Part shown: positions 35,073 to 46,474 of the stretch, piece by piece
Layout: each line of letters starts with the position of its first letter
Position numbering within the stretch: position 1 is the stretch's first letter
NCBI GenBank assembly: GCA_003996215.1
Contig: QJPP01002946.1
Location: 118,381-182,380, forward strand
Source of the DNA: Jaltomata sinuosa
Lineage: Eukaryota > Streptophyta > Magnoliopsida > Solanales > Solanaceae
Length of the DNA: 64,000 nt
Direction: 5' to 3'
Made by a program: the position numbers and the translations under genes
The notes under the pieces: generated by a model
What the model saw: only the letters and a program-made list of their open reading frames with translations
The model's database searches: none
What the model was told of the DNA's origin: nothing

Positions 35073-36219
35073 CTCATGGACTCCAAAGATGGTATTGAAT
35101 ATGGCGGCATTATGGTATTGAATATGGCAGAGTCGTCATTAGTGGAATTGGTGAAACAGAAGCAGTATGACGATCCCTTATTGCTTCAATACAAAGAAGG
35201 TGTTCGACATCATCGGGTTACAACATTTGAGCTAGCAGGCGATGGCACTTTGAGATGTCAAGGTAGACTATGTATACCTAATGTAGATGGGCTGAGACAA
35301 AAGATTATGGCTGAGGCACATTGTTCCCATTATTCAATCCATCCCAACTCTACAAAGATGTATCATGACCTTAAAGAGGGCTAATGGTGGAATGATATGA
35401 ATAAAGATATAGCAGAGTATGTAGCACAGTGCTCCAATTTCCAGCAAGTGAAAGTAGAGCATCAAAGGGTTGGCAGCCTAGCTTAGACCATAAGTATTCC
35501 AATATGGAAATTGGAGGCTATTAATATGGATTACTTCACAGTTTTGCCCTCTTCGTTTTTAAGACATGACTCCATTTGGGTAATAGTTGATCGGCTGACA
35601 AAATCAGCCCATTTCTTGCCTGTTTAGTCCACCAGCACAGCTGAGGATTATGCTAAGCTATATAAAAAGAAGATTGTTCACTTACATGGGACCCCAATGT
35701 CCATTATTTCAAATAGAGGTGCCCAATTTACAGCTCATTTTTGGAGATCGTTCCAAAGAAGCTTAGGCATACATGTGAATCTTAGCAGTGCTTTTTTATC
35801 CATAGATAGACAGCCAAGCCGAGTGCACCATTCAAATGCTCCAGGATATGTTGAGAGCATGTGTGCTAGACTTTAAAGGTACCTGGGATGATCATTTGGC
35901 CCTAATAGAGTTTGCCTATAATGTATAGGAGACACAATACTAGGACCAGACCTAGTCCATCAAGTCGTTGAGAAGGTCAAGTTGATACAAGAGTGGTTAA
36001 ATAATGCTCAGAGTCAACAAAAATCATAGTTAGATGTTCGTCATAGGGATATGGAGTTTTAGATTGATGATTTGGTGTTCATAAAGGTGTCACCTATGAA
36101 AGGCGTTATGCGATTCAAGAAGAAAGGTAAGCTAAGTCCCAGGTATATTGGGCCTTTTAAAGTTATAAGCAGAATTGGCCAAGTAGCCTATGAGGTAGAA
36201 TTACCTCCAGAGTTGGTTG
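35073..36219 (+). pseudogene. Element C integrase, with internal deletion
   Basis: The zinc-binding region is at 35310-35450 (AEAHCSHYSIHP, then an altered second Cys pair). The core includes MDYFTVLPSS (first Asp, about 35528), ISNRGAQF (second Asp replaced by Asn, about 35706) and a degenerate final region. At about 35925 the sequence jumps from EFAYNV to GDTILGPDLVHQV, skipping the YHSSI...EALYGRRCRSP stretch of relatives (about 100 bp). The GPY-like VSPMKGVMRFKKKGKLSPRYIG end follows. F cuts the gene at 36224; it resumes at 46034. Confidence 0.87.
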
Positions 36220-36224
36220 CAGTG
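36220..36224. repeat. Target-site duplication of F (CAGTG), left copy
   Basis: CAGTG is repeated exactly at 46029-46033, directly outside both ends of F. Confidence 0.95.
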
Positions 36225-37730
36225 TGATAAACGCTCAAATTGTTCTCTCCAAGTAGGAGGCCACGGCGATCGCGTAGTCAAAACAAAATTTATAATCTCC
36301 CAACATATGTGGGGGTCATACCCAAGGGACCTGATTTAGCTAGTGAGAGATTGTGCGCAGGGAGTTCAAAGTGAGAGTAGTTGTTCAACAAAACCAAAGC
36401 AATAAAATGCGGGGAATTGGGAAAGTTTTCACTACTAACTCAATTCAATAAAAAGCTAGAAAAACAAGATGGGTGTAATATTATGAACTAGATGACTCAG
36501 GGTGCATTTCCGATGGGGCATTCGCTATAGGATAGGATAATCACTAATTCACTTAAATTTTCACCTATTGACACGGGTAGTATTAGTTATGGTTTTGGGA
36601 TGTTATATCTCGATCAACATCCACATATCCGATGATTTTGGTTAGAACATCATTCAGTGTGCTAAATAACCAACCAACAATTACTTGGGGAGGTAATGTT
36701 ATTTCTAGCTCGGACCCTTAAATGGGAGATTCCGCTATTGGAGCTATGTCTAGCCTCCAATCTAAGTGGATTCCCAAGTACCCACTAGCAATTTCACATC
36801 CACAACTACAAAATTCTCTCTCGAGCAATTACATAGCCAAGTAAGGTAAATTCATGTTTGCAACCACAAATTTTAGATTAAAACATGGTGAAATTACTAG
36901 ACCCATATCAGATAAGCAATTGTAAGAGTGAATTAGCAACACCCACACCCATTAGCTAAGCACCCATCATGAATACACCCCTAGAAAAGAGAAATTAGCC
37001 ACTATTAGAAGGGGGAGAAGATATACCAGCTGGGAAAATCAAATTCCCATCCATTGTAGTTGATTCTCAAGTTCTAGAGTCAAATTAGGCACACAATTTG
37101 TTAACCAAAAGATTGGATTGAAAACCCTCTCAATGGAGATGGAGAAAATGTTTACAAGCCAAAAATATCTCCAAGTTCTCTATCTGAAGTTCTCTGCAAA
37201 AATTGTATATACAAAATAAGCCTAAAATTGCCTTTTATATGTCCCTAAATCGTCACATAAATTTAGGACAAAATTGCCCTCCATGTGGTGTGTGACACGA
37301 CGTGCGGTTCGCATGTCACAGTGTGCACGTCGCACACTTGCTTCAGGACCAGTGACTTATGCCATATAGGTAAGCCTTATGCGAAGGTGGTGCGTTTCAC
37401 ACCATGAGATGGGTGCATCGCATGGTGACTGCACTCCTTAGCAGAATCTTCAGTCCTCTTTGCAGCTTGATGCGGAGGAGGTGCGAACCGCACCTCATCC
37501 TGTGCGTGTCGCACAGCCACCGCACCTCCTAGCAGATTCTCCAGCTTTTCTCAACTCTTCACACTTAGCTCCTTTTTGGCTCTTTTTGGGTTCATATGCT
37601 TATTTTTCCTCTTCTATCCAAAGTATCTGCATAGACATAAATAAAGGCCATAAGAACCTCTAAATCGATTCAAAACATAGCAATAATTCATGATATAGGC
37701 TCAATAAGTTGGTAGATTACTGACTTATCA
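36225..37730 (-). repeat. F 3' LTR
   Basis: 1506 bp, collinear with 44519-46028 with few differences. The stretch 37290-37520 carries many GTGCGnnnCGCAC-type palindromes. Confidence 0.95.
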
Positions 37731-37745
37731 AACCCCCAAACTTGA
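37731..37745 (-). promoter_or_regulatory. F polypurine tract
   Basis: On the minus strand CAAGTTTGGGGGTT sits directly before the LTR. This is the form usual for Athila elements. Two near copies lie further inside (38628-38640 and 38669-38680). Confidence 0.88.
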
Positions 37746-39840
37746 ACTATTGCTTGTCCTCAAGCAAGATACTCACAGGGCAAGGAATGAATTATGCTAA
37801 GGCTCAATTAAGGCACAAAAACTACTCTACACCAAAAACTTAAGAAAAGGAAAAAAGCAAAAGACTCAAACAAAAGACTCAACTATTATGCTTATCTGAA
37901 TTTGAACCACCACACGCTCAAGGCAATTACTCATTTCCAAACCTTTTTCAAAAGGACATCATATCTCTTTTTTAAAACTCAAGGGAATTTATATCATTCA
38001 AAACAAGACATTTAAACTTCTCAAGTTATTGGCATGGACCGTCAAGGTTTGCCTCGAGATTCGCCATACAACTTGTCTCATTCATTCCCCTTAATTGAAA
38101 TAGAGACTCTATGCTTCAATTCGAGTGCATGATGCCACTCACCACAAGAGAGAATCCCACTCACAATTATTCAATTCTCAAACCACGAAGACTCTCACTC
38201 TCTCAAGGAAGTTCAAGTGCATACGCGTCGAACCATAGGCTTTCCCTTCATGTAGATCGCCACTAATATAGGGTAGCCAAGCTCGAATCACCAAGGTATT
38301 GCGGGTTACGATGTTGGATAGGGTTAAGGTGAATATATCATTTGGTTCAAGTGACTATACCTCCCTAATGCTATTTATTTTCATTTCAAACACCGCTCAC
38401 ATTTTCCGATTTCAACTTTACCTTATTTCTCCCTCACACAACCCAAGATTTCTCCTTTTTACCTTATTATCATTCATATCTTGTATCACCTTCACTTGGT
38501 AGCATCTATTTTTGCTTTTCAATTTGCTCATTGGATTAATCTTTTGGATCAATTTTCAATTCTCGAATCAAGGTGCTACCTTGCACTTGAAGTGCATTTC
38601 TTTTCTTCTCCTCATTTGATCACATGCACCCCCCAAACTTAGGCATTTGCCTATGTTATCTTTTGTTTCCCCCCAAACTTAGGCTTTTAGCCTACATTTC
38701 ATTTTCAATAAAATATGGAGGATGGGTGCCAAGATAGAGGTTTCAAAAAGGTCAAGGTATTAAAAAGGTATCAAAGAATGGTCACAAGCTCAAAGGGGTT
38801 CACTAGGATTTGATGTCATTGGGAGGTCATTTAAGTGAAGTGGCTATCAAAAAGGGCCTAAGGTCATTTCCCAAGCTTGGTTACACCTAGAATTTTTCCT
38901 TGAATCACATTCGGGGCAAGTTCTAGATGACACTTATGCACAATAATCAAGGTAAAGCCTCACCGCACAAGGCATCATGCCACAAGACTTCATCCATTAG
39001 TCCCATAATTAATTGGGGCAAATGACTTTTGACAAGCTATTTCGAGTTTATTACACACTCGTTTGTGACTCAATCAAGCCAAAGCGAGAGTTTGCAAGTC
39101 ATGACAAGATAACGCTTTTCCTCAAAAATCCATTTCCCTTCTTCCTTTCCTTTTCAAAAACAATTTACCAAGAATTTTTTTTTCGGTGGGCCTATTTTCG
39201 AGACAAGCACTTACGAACTCAATTCTAAACTAAAACTTGGCATTTTCCCTTAAGAAAGTCGCCTCTCAATCTATCATAGGAAAACACCAACCTGGTTTGA
39301 CATATAAAAAGAAAATAATCAAAACTTTTGCTCCTTCGAAAAGAACCATAGTATTAAGAAAACTCTCGGAGTTTATTTCTACACTACTATTAACAAGGTG
39401 ATAACCGAATTTGCGCTCATAATTTCATTCAAGAACAAGCCTAAGCGTAGGCATTTAGTGCATTTGTAAGGCACGGGTGGTGGAACAATGGGGCATGTAA
39501 GACCAACCCGACATACCATCAATAAAAACATCAAGCTCGGCGGGGGCACAATTAAGCTCAAAGTAAAATAAAAATATGATCTAAAAAAGAAAAAAAATAA
39601 TAGCATTACAATCAATTATCCAAAATGTGCCCGACAAGGGCCAAATAAAACTAAGCAGAATAGTCAACTAGGCCCGACAAGGGCAATAAATTGTCTTAAG
39701 CCCACTCATGGGCATCAAAAGCAAGTAAGTAAATCCAGCCTCTCCCATAAAAGAAGCATTGTCCTCAATGCTCATAGTGCAATGGGAAAAGGGTGGAACT
39801 CCCTGGAAGATATGCCTCATCATCACCATCATCAGCAGCA
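37746..39840 (-). other. F 3' non-coding region
   Basis: About 2.1 kb between the extra ORF and the polypurine tract. No frame on the minus strand shows a known domain. It contains two extra polypurine-like runs, a repeated GCCCGACAAGGGC motif (39628-39690) and AT-rich stretches. It is comparable to the long 3' untranslated region of Athila elements. Confidence 0.7.
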
Positions 39841-41248
39841 GGCTCAACTAGGGCTAGCACCACCCATTAGGGAGTGCAAAGAAAGTGTGGAGTCACAAAG
39901 CGCCTTCTAAAAATTTGGATCATGATCATTATCCAGCTCTTGATCTTTGGCCTTGGGCAGCTCTTCTTACACATAAGAGGTGAACAAGTCATCCAAAGGT
40001 TCAAAAATCTTCTGAGGTGGTGGCAATGTAGTCAAATCCTCTTGCACCACAGGGGCCTTGCCTTTAGCTTTGTCAATATCTCTCTGGAGTGTCGTGATTG
40101 CTCCCTCCATGACATTAACCCGCTTGCACAGAGTGTTCAATCTATCTACTACCCCCTTCACTACGCTCTTGACTGCCTAGTTGATCATCCTCGATAGTTT
40201 AATGGCGAAATCAAAAGGCTTCTTCTCATGGCTATAGGTTTTTTCAACCATATCCTGAAGGCTACTTTTGGTCATCAAGAGGGCTGTGGCATGTGCACGT
40301 GGCTTGGCAATGACCCGGGAGGGGGACGAAGCATCAGCTCTATTATCAAGGTAATCACTCATTGCCGTTATTGATGCCTCAGTCCGTTGTCTCTTAAATC
40401 GAGGTGCATCCTTATCAATTTTATTATCAAGATCAATCACCCCCACAGCGTGGGTGACTTTGTCTCAACTGAGGTAGGGAATCTTTGCCTTGGCGCACAA
40501 CTTGCTAATCAACACCGGGAAAGGGAATGCATCCTTGCCTATGCGGGCTTTTCTCTGAATAACCATGGCTGCAATTTCCCCCAAAGTTCACATGTTCTCC
40601 CTTCATGATGGCAGCAACCAAGATGGCACCCTCTTGAGTTATTTTCTGATCATTTTGAGAGAGGAGGAATCTATTGCGGATTAGATCATACCACAGTCGA
40701 GCTTCAAAGTGCAACATTTTTCTTGGGATATCACCCCCCACAAGGGACCAAGAAGGAACATCTCGAGCAATGATTGGGGCTATTTCTTGATAAAACTTTG
40801 GATCGACCACCAATTTAGCTATGAGGGATTGTGTAGGGTCAATTAGTTGGCCTCAATAGATAGCATTGATAAAAGCAGGGTGATGCTAACCTTTTTGTCT
40901 CTAACTATGACTAAATTCAAGTTAGGGAACTTCTCCGCAGCCCCTTTGTATACTTTGGAGTCTTGGGTAGCCTGATATGCCGCAAAGAACTCCTTTACCA
41001 CTTCCTCATAATACCCCCCGGATATATCTTAAAAGGGGTGCCACTCTAGCTCAGCCATCTGTCAGTGCGTGTTTGGTAGTTCATCTCCGACCTCTCCCAA
41101 GTTAAAATTTTGCTCCTTATTGAATCCTCTATCGTTTTTCCCATTTGTAGAGAACTTTCATGCCCTCTATTCCAAAGTGGAGCCTTGCTTCTTCGGCAAC
41201 AGATCTTTTCCTAGGTTGGCCTTCTGTGCTTTCCCTGCTAGAGGACAT
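39840..41248 (-). pseudogene. F extra ORF: 'putative plant transposon protein'-like, broken
   Basis: Reading leftward from an ATG at 41248: MSSSRESTEGQPRKRSVAEE and a short basic stretch, stops, then EEVVKEFFAAYQATQDSKVY (about 40930-41030). The most recognisable part is 40640-40813, RDVPSWSLVGGDIPRKMLHFEARLW followed by an ILVAAIMKGE motif. It resembles the domain annotated in many dicot proteins as putative plant transposon protein (from memory, Pfam PF20167). The tail (40177-40446, 39967-40161) is rich in charged residues and includes a likely coiled coil (LNTLCKRVNVMEGAITTLQRDI). At least four stops or frame changes break it. The biochemical function of this family is not known to me. Confidence 0.7.
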
Positions 41249-42335
41249 AGTCTGCATCCAAAGATTGTGAGCCAAAAACAAAACCAAACTCTAATAAAGA
41301 AGTTAGCAACTACAAAGTGTGGAATCCGATGGCTTAGAAAAACAACGTAGGTGATTGTTGTCTTATGTGGACCATGTGCGAAATACACTCAAAAGAGTGC
41401 GTGTCGCATGTGCTATCGCACAAGCCAACAGAATCCTGCAGGAAATTTTTCTATTGATGTGCGAAGCTAGTGCGATCCGCACGATCAGAAGTGTGTGTCG
41501 CATCAAGATTCGCCTCTCAAGTCAGTGTTCTGCACTTTCTTTTCAACTTGGTGCGATGCCTTGTGCGACCCGCACATCAAGATCTATGCATCGTATGTGA
41601 AATACACAAAAGCACAATTGGAATTTTTGGTTCCTTGTATTCTTGTGAGTTACGCATATGATCCATAGGGCAAGATGTGCTTCAGCACTTAGCACCACAC
41701 GCAACCAATTCATAATAACAAAGGGGGCAAAAGGGATTCATGACCATAACTTCCGAGTACTCAAAATTCCCCATATTTCCATTAACACATAACCAACAAT
41801 AAAGGACTCAACGACTTCCCTTAAGATGGACGTTACACCGTCTATCATCGGGAACATTAATCCCTCTTTGCAACAATAGGCACCAATAGCATATCAACAA
41901 TTAACCTCCTCCCAGCACAAGATCATATAACCCAACTAGATTTTCAATAAGGATCATGGGCATATAATCAACAACATTCAACCTCAATTATCAATTATCA
42001 ATCAAAACCTCATGACAACCGATGACTTGCCCTTAAGAACTACGTCACCTAATCTATCATCGGGCCAAATCAAGAACTAGTTACAAGTGGGTTACTCAGA
42101 CTTTACCCCATCATAGATATTAAGGCTAAACATTACTACCAATCAACATGCATAGTCAAGATTTACAATCTACCAAGTTGATATCAAGAGAATTCATCAT
42201 TACAACTCAAAATTGGGGACCCAAAATTTTTGGATCTCGCCCAAAATCAACATGGCCAATCTACTAAGCATGCTTCACAATATGAATTCCCAACAATCAT
42301 AAAAACAACTATTTGATGTAGGGGAACCTACCACA
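41249..42335 (-). other. F intron-like or untranslated stretch upstream of the extra ORF
   Basis: No coding signal is seen. On the minus strand it ends in TTTGGATGCAG just before the ORF start and begins near CTTGTGGTAGGTTCC, so it could be an intron of the captured gene; this is inference. The block 41390-41600 has several GTGCGATCCGCAC-like palindromes like those of the F LTR. Confidence 0.45.
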
Positions 42336-42620
42336 AGTGAAGATTATGAAGGGAAGAATGAAAATCAAAGCTTTTTGAATTCCAACAATGGTGACCCACA
42401 AGACCTCCCAGAGAATGACGGTGGTGATGTGGAGAAGTGGTGGAGAAGGTTGGGTGAGAAGAGGAGAAGATTTTGTGGGAGTTTGAGGGGTTTGGAGAGA
42501 ATTTTAGTGGAGGATTTTGAGAGTTATGGAGAAAGATGGTGGAAAAAGAAGAGAGAGAGGCGGTTTTAAAAGAAAAAAAAAAGAGTCGGTCGGGTTGTCT
42601 CTGGGTTGGATCGGTCAATG
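42336..42620 (-). other. F pyrimidine-rich leader-like segment
   Basis: On the minus strand this is a CT-rich tract (CTCTCTCTTCTTTTTCC, CTTCTCCTCTTCTCACC) like a plant 5' leader or first exon. A frame on the same strand is open for about 96 codons but has a low-complexity Ser/His/Phe composition. The plus strand is also open (42375-42569), which is a by-product of the purine bias. Confidence 0.5.
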
Positions 42621-42639
42621 GGTTAGGTCAACTAAAAAT

Positions 42640-42910
42640 TCAAATTTACCTCCTGTGCACCGCGACATGCAATTCGCACCAGGAAAGGTGTGGACCACAT
42701 AGCATATCGCATATGCCCTTTTTTCTCCCCAGGGTTTGCATATGCATTTGTTTTCTTGTGTGATGGAGGTGCGATGCGCACTTGGGGTTGTGCGGTCTGC
42801 ACACATATCACCTCTAATTTTTTAATTTTTCTCCAGGCCATCTATTTTGGTATGCGATTGGCTGTGCGACACGCACAATTGCTTGTGCAGTCCGCACAGT
42901 CCACCATACG
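42640..42910. repeat. F internal palindrome cluster
   Basis: Units such as GTGCGATGCGCAC (42769-42781), GTGCGACACGCAC (42864-42876) and GTGCAGTCCGCAC repeat within 270 bp. The same motif type occurs in the F LTRs and at 41390-41600. Confidence 0.75.
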
Positions 42911-43074
42911 ACACCTTTTTGCCTTGCTTTCCCTTCTTGAGTTCTCCATTCCATGCATTCCCTACAGAACATCAAAAACAAAAAAAAAATAACCAAAAAC
43001 AAAGAAAGAAACTTGGGTTGCCTCCCAAGCAGCGCTTGATTTAACGTCGCGGTAAGATGATACTACCTCAATCC

Positions 43075-44397
43075 TCATTCATTTTTGAGGTTGTTGATGT
43101 TGTCGCTAGGAAGCGTTCCCTTCATCCGTGGATTCATTTGGCTTGATAGGTGAGTCATTTGGGCCTTAAGGTATTTGATCGAAGCACTATGGGAGCTCAC
43201 TGTTTGGTAAAGTGTAGAGACCTCACTCTTTAGCTCACTCAGTATCGAGTTTGTCGTATCCACCTTCTTAAGAACCAAGGAAAACATGTCCTCTAACTTG
43301 GATTGTCTGGGGTTGCTTGTGCCCGATTGGTAGAGAGAATCATATTTGTTTGGGGGTATGTAAGGATTCGAGCTCCAGTGATTGAAGCGATCACCATCCT
43401 TATCTCATTCACGCCAATTTCCATCTCTCTCTTTGTCTCTAATCCAACCTTGATTCTCCTCCCATGGGCAATAATACCCGGGGAGATGCCGACACGTAGC
43501 ATAGCTTACCATCAATCTCAGTCAAAAGCTCAACATTATTTACCTTAATCTCTGGTGTACTCACTGCATTCACCTTATTAACACTAGCTCCCATCGCATG
43601 CTTGGCCATCAAGTCAATTTGTGTCATCATTTTAGCCAAAGCTTCATCTTGCTCCTCATATTTTCTCCTTGTTTCATTTGTCAAGATTGTTGAGTGCATT
43701 CCCGAAGTTGGCACATTTGCTTCTCATATATGCCAAGCTTGATTGGTTTTCATCATTCGCTCCAACAAAGTAGAGGCTATGGGAAACTCCAAGTCCATGA
43801 AGGTACCACCTCCAAGATTATCAGCCACCAATTTATTCATAGAGTTCAATGACCAGTAGAAGCTTTGGAGCAGCACATTATCTGACAACTCATGGTTTGG
43901 GCACAATAGAAGCTTCTTTTTTAATGGTATCCAACTTCATGAAGAGGCTCTTCGAGGAGCTGCCTAAAGTTGGTAATCTCATCTCTTAACTTCATCATTC
44001 GAGATGGAGGAAAGAATCTCGAGGTAAATGCCTCAGCCAACTCAGCCCAAGATGTGATAGAGTCATTCAGTAATTCTTCCAACCACGTTGTGGCTTCCCC
44101 TGTCAAGGAGAAAGGGAAGAGGCGCAATATGATGGACTCTTGGGAAATATGTTGAAAGATGAACGGTTGGCAAATTTCCAAGAAATTCTGAATATGCCGA
44201 TTGGCATCTTCATGGTCAGCTCCACCAAATAATCCCTTCATCTGAATTAGATGGATCATGGTGCTTTTCACGTGGAACACAACATTTCCCACCATGCGGG
44301 GTAGGCAGATTGCACCTACAACTCCGTGCATTATAGGCTCAGCAATGTTGGCATTATCAAAGCCGTCAATGCTCTCATTGTCATCGGCTTCATCCAT
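43075..44397 (-). pseudogene. F gag, Athila-like, broken
   Basis: Reading from an ATG at 44397 (MDEADDNESIDGF), the frame gives the capsid-type motifs GLFGGADHEDANRHIQNFLE, RLFPFSLTGEATTWL and SRFFPPSRMMKLRDEITNF, characteristic of Athila Gag. It breaks near 43920. Shifted segments 43724-43906 and 43439-43714 continue the C-terminal half, and a last piece (43075-43287) ends in MKGTLPSDNINNLKNE, the usual end of the Athila Gag. Four pieces in different frames leave no functional protein. Confidence 0.87.
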
Positions 44398-44496
44398 TAC
44401 TGGCCTGCTTAATCCACACAAACAACAAAAGTAAAAGAAAATAAATACTCTGAAGTTCACTTCACACAGACAATCAAAAACTAGCTAATACTTAAG

Positions 44497-44514
44497 TTCC
44501 CGGCAACGACACCA
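44497..44514 (-). promoter_or_regulatory. F primer-binding site, Asp-tRNA type
   Basis: On the minus strand TGGTGTCGTTGCCGGGAA starts 4 nt inside the LTR. It matches the Athila primer site TGGCGCCGTTGCCGG, complementary to tRNA-Asp, with two C-to-T changes. Confidence 0.85.
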
Positions 44515-44518
44515 TTTT

Positions 44519-46028
44519 TGATAAATGCTCAAATTGTGCTCTCCAAGTAGGAGGCCACGGCGATCGCGTAGTCAAAACAAAATTTATAATATACCAACGG
44601 ATGGTGGGGTATTACCCAAGGTACCTGATTTAGCTAATGAGAGATTGTGCACAGCAAGTTCAAAGTGAGAGTAGATGTTCAACAAAACCAAAGCAATAAA
44701 ATGGGGGGAATTGGGAAAGTTATCACTACTAACTCAATTCAATAAAAAGCTATAAAATCAAAATGGGTGTACCAATAAGAACTAGATGACTAGGGGTGCA
44801 TTTCCAATGGGGAATTCTCTATAGGATAGGGTAATCACTAATTCACTTAATTTTTCACCTATTGACACGGGTAGCATTGGTTATGGGTGTGGGATGTTAT
44901 CTCTCGATCAACATCCACATATCTGATGATTTTGATTAGAACATCATTCAGTGTGCTAAATAACCAACCAACAATTGCTTGGGGAGGTCATCCTATTTCT
45001 AGCTCGGACCCTTAAATGGGAGATTTCGCGATTGGAGCTATGTCTAGCCTCCAATCTAAGTGGATTCCCAAGTACCCACTAGCAATTTCACATCCACAAC
45101 TACAAAATTCTCTCTCGAGCAATTACATAGCCAAGTAAGGTAAATTCATGTTTGCAACCACAAATTTTAGATTTAAACATGGTGAAATTACTAAACCCAT
45201 ATCAGATAAGTAATTATAAGAGTGAATTAGCAACACCCACACCCATTAGCTAAGCACCCATCATGAATACACCCCTAGAAAAGAGAAATTAGCCACTCAT
45301 AGAAGGGGGAGAAGATATACCAGCAGGGTAAATTAAATTCCATCCATTGTAGTTGATTCTCAAGTTCTAGAGTCAAATTAGGCACATAATTTGTTAACCA
45401 AAAGATTAGATTGAAAACCCTCTCTCAATGGAGATGGAGAAAATGTTTACAAGCCAAAAATATCTCCAAGTTCTCTATCTGAAATTCTCTACAAAATATT
45501 TATATATAAAATAAGCCTAAAATTGCCTTTTATATGTCCCTAAATCGTCACATAAATTTAGGACAAAATTTCCCTCCGGGTGGTGTGTGACACAACGTGC
45601 GGTTCGCATGTCACAGTATGCACATCGCACACTTGCTCCAGATTGACCAGTGACTTCAGCTGCATAGGTAAGCTTTGTGCGAAGGTGGTGCATTTTGCAC
45701 CACGAGATGTGCGCGTCGCATGGTGACCGCACTCCTTAGCAGAATCTTATGTCCTATTTGCAGCTTCATGCGGAGGAGGTGCGAACCGCACCTCGGCTTG
45801 TGCGTGTCGCACAGCCACCGCATCGCTTGGTAGATTCTCCAGTTTTTCTCAACTCTTCACACTTAGCTTCTTTTTTGCTCTTTTTGGGTCCTTATCCTTG
45901 TTTTTCTCTTCTATCCAAAGTATCTGCATAGACATAAATAAAGGTCATAAGAACCTCTAAATCGATTCAAAACATAGAAATAATTCATGGATATAGTCTC
46001 AATAAGTTGGTAGATTACTGACTTATCA
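44519..46028 (-). repeat. F 5' LTR
   Basis: 1510 bp, partner of 36225-37730, same palindrome block at 45588-45830. The second CAGTG follows at 46029. Confidence 0.95.
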
Positions 46029-46033
46029 CAGTG

Positions 46034-46306
46034 CATCCGGTCTTCCATGTGTCTATGTTGCACAAATGTTTAGGAAAACCTTCCCATGTCATCCCTACAG
46101 ATGATATCGAGCTTGCAGGAGACTTATTATATGAGGAATTCCCTGTGGCTATATTGGACCGTCAAGTCTGAAAGTATAGGACTAAAGACATAGCTTCAGT
46201 TAAAGTACTTTGGAGAAATCAGAACATAGAAGAAGCCACCTGGAACGCAGAAGCTGATATGAAAACTAAATATCCATACTTGTTCCAAGAACCATGGGAA
46301 GGTTCT
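46034..46306 (+). pseudogene. Element C chromodomain-like C-terminus
   Basis: The plus-strand frame resumes after F: HPVFHVSMLHKCLGK, YEEFPVAILDRQV, a TGA, then ASVKVLWRNQNIEEATWNAEADM and KYPYLFQEPWEG with a TAA at 46307. It matches the C-terminal tails of E and D2. This is the original end of the C polyprotein. Confidence 0.88.
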
Positions 46307-46474
46307 TAAACTACTTATCTCTTTTGTATGATTGTTAGTCTCTATTGTATTTGTTTAGTTGTCATTTGATACTCGTTTGATATGTTTAGGTACATGATGT
46401 GTGCCTATGATTCTCAAGACTTACGTGGATGCACTTCTAGGTGTAGAGTAAAAGGTAAGTTGTACAAATGATTA
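46307..46474 (+). other. Element C 3' non-coding stretch
   Basis: AT-rich, no open frame; lies between the end of C pol and B2. I see no clear polypurine tract or LTR start. Confidence 0.6.

Larger units (their letters stand above)
36225..46028 (-). mobile_element. Element F: Athila-like LTR retrotransposon with extra ORF and no pol
   Basis: This 9804-bp minus-strand element has LTRs of about 1.5 kb with TGATAA/TTATCA edges. It has an Asp-type primer site, an Athila-style gag and the classic AAGTTTGGGGGGTT polypurine tract. In place of pol it carries, on the same strand, a degenerate ORF of the 'putative plant transposon protein' family (39840-41248) with a pyrimidine-rich leader upstream. 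No protease, RT or integrase can be found, so it is non-autonomous. Confidence 0.92.

Noticed and set aside
42375..42569. Plus-strand 64-codon frame rich in Arg, Glu and Trp
   Set aside because: Purine-rich strand of a CT-rich leader-like segment; no stop by composition, no family resemblance.
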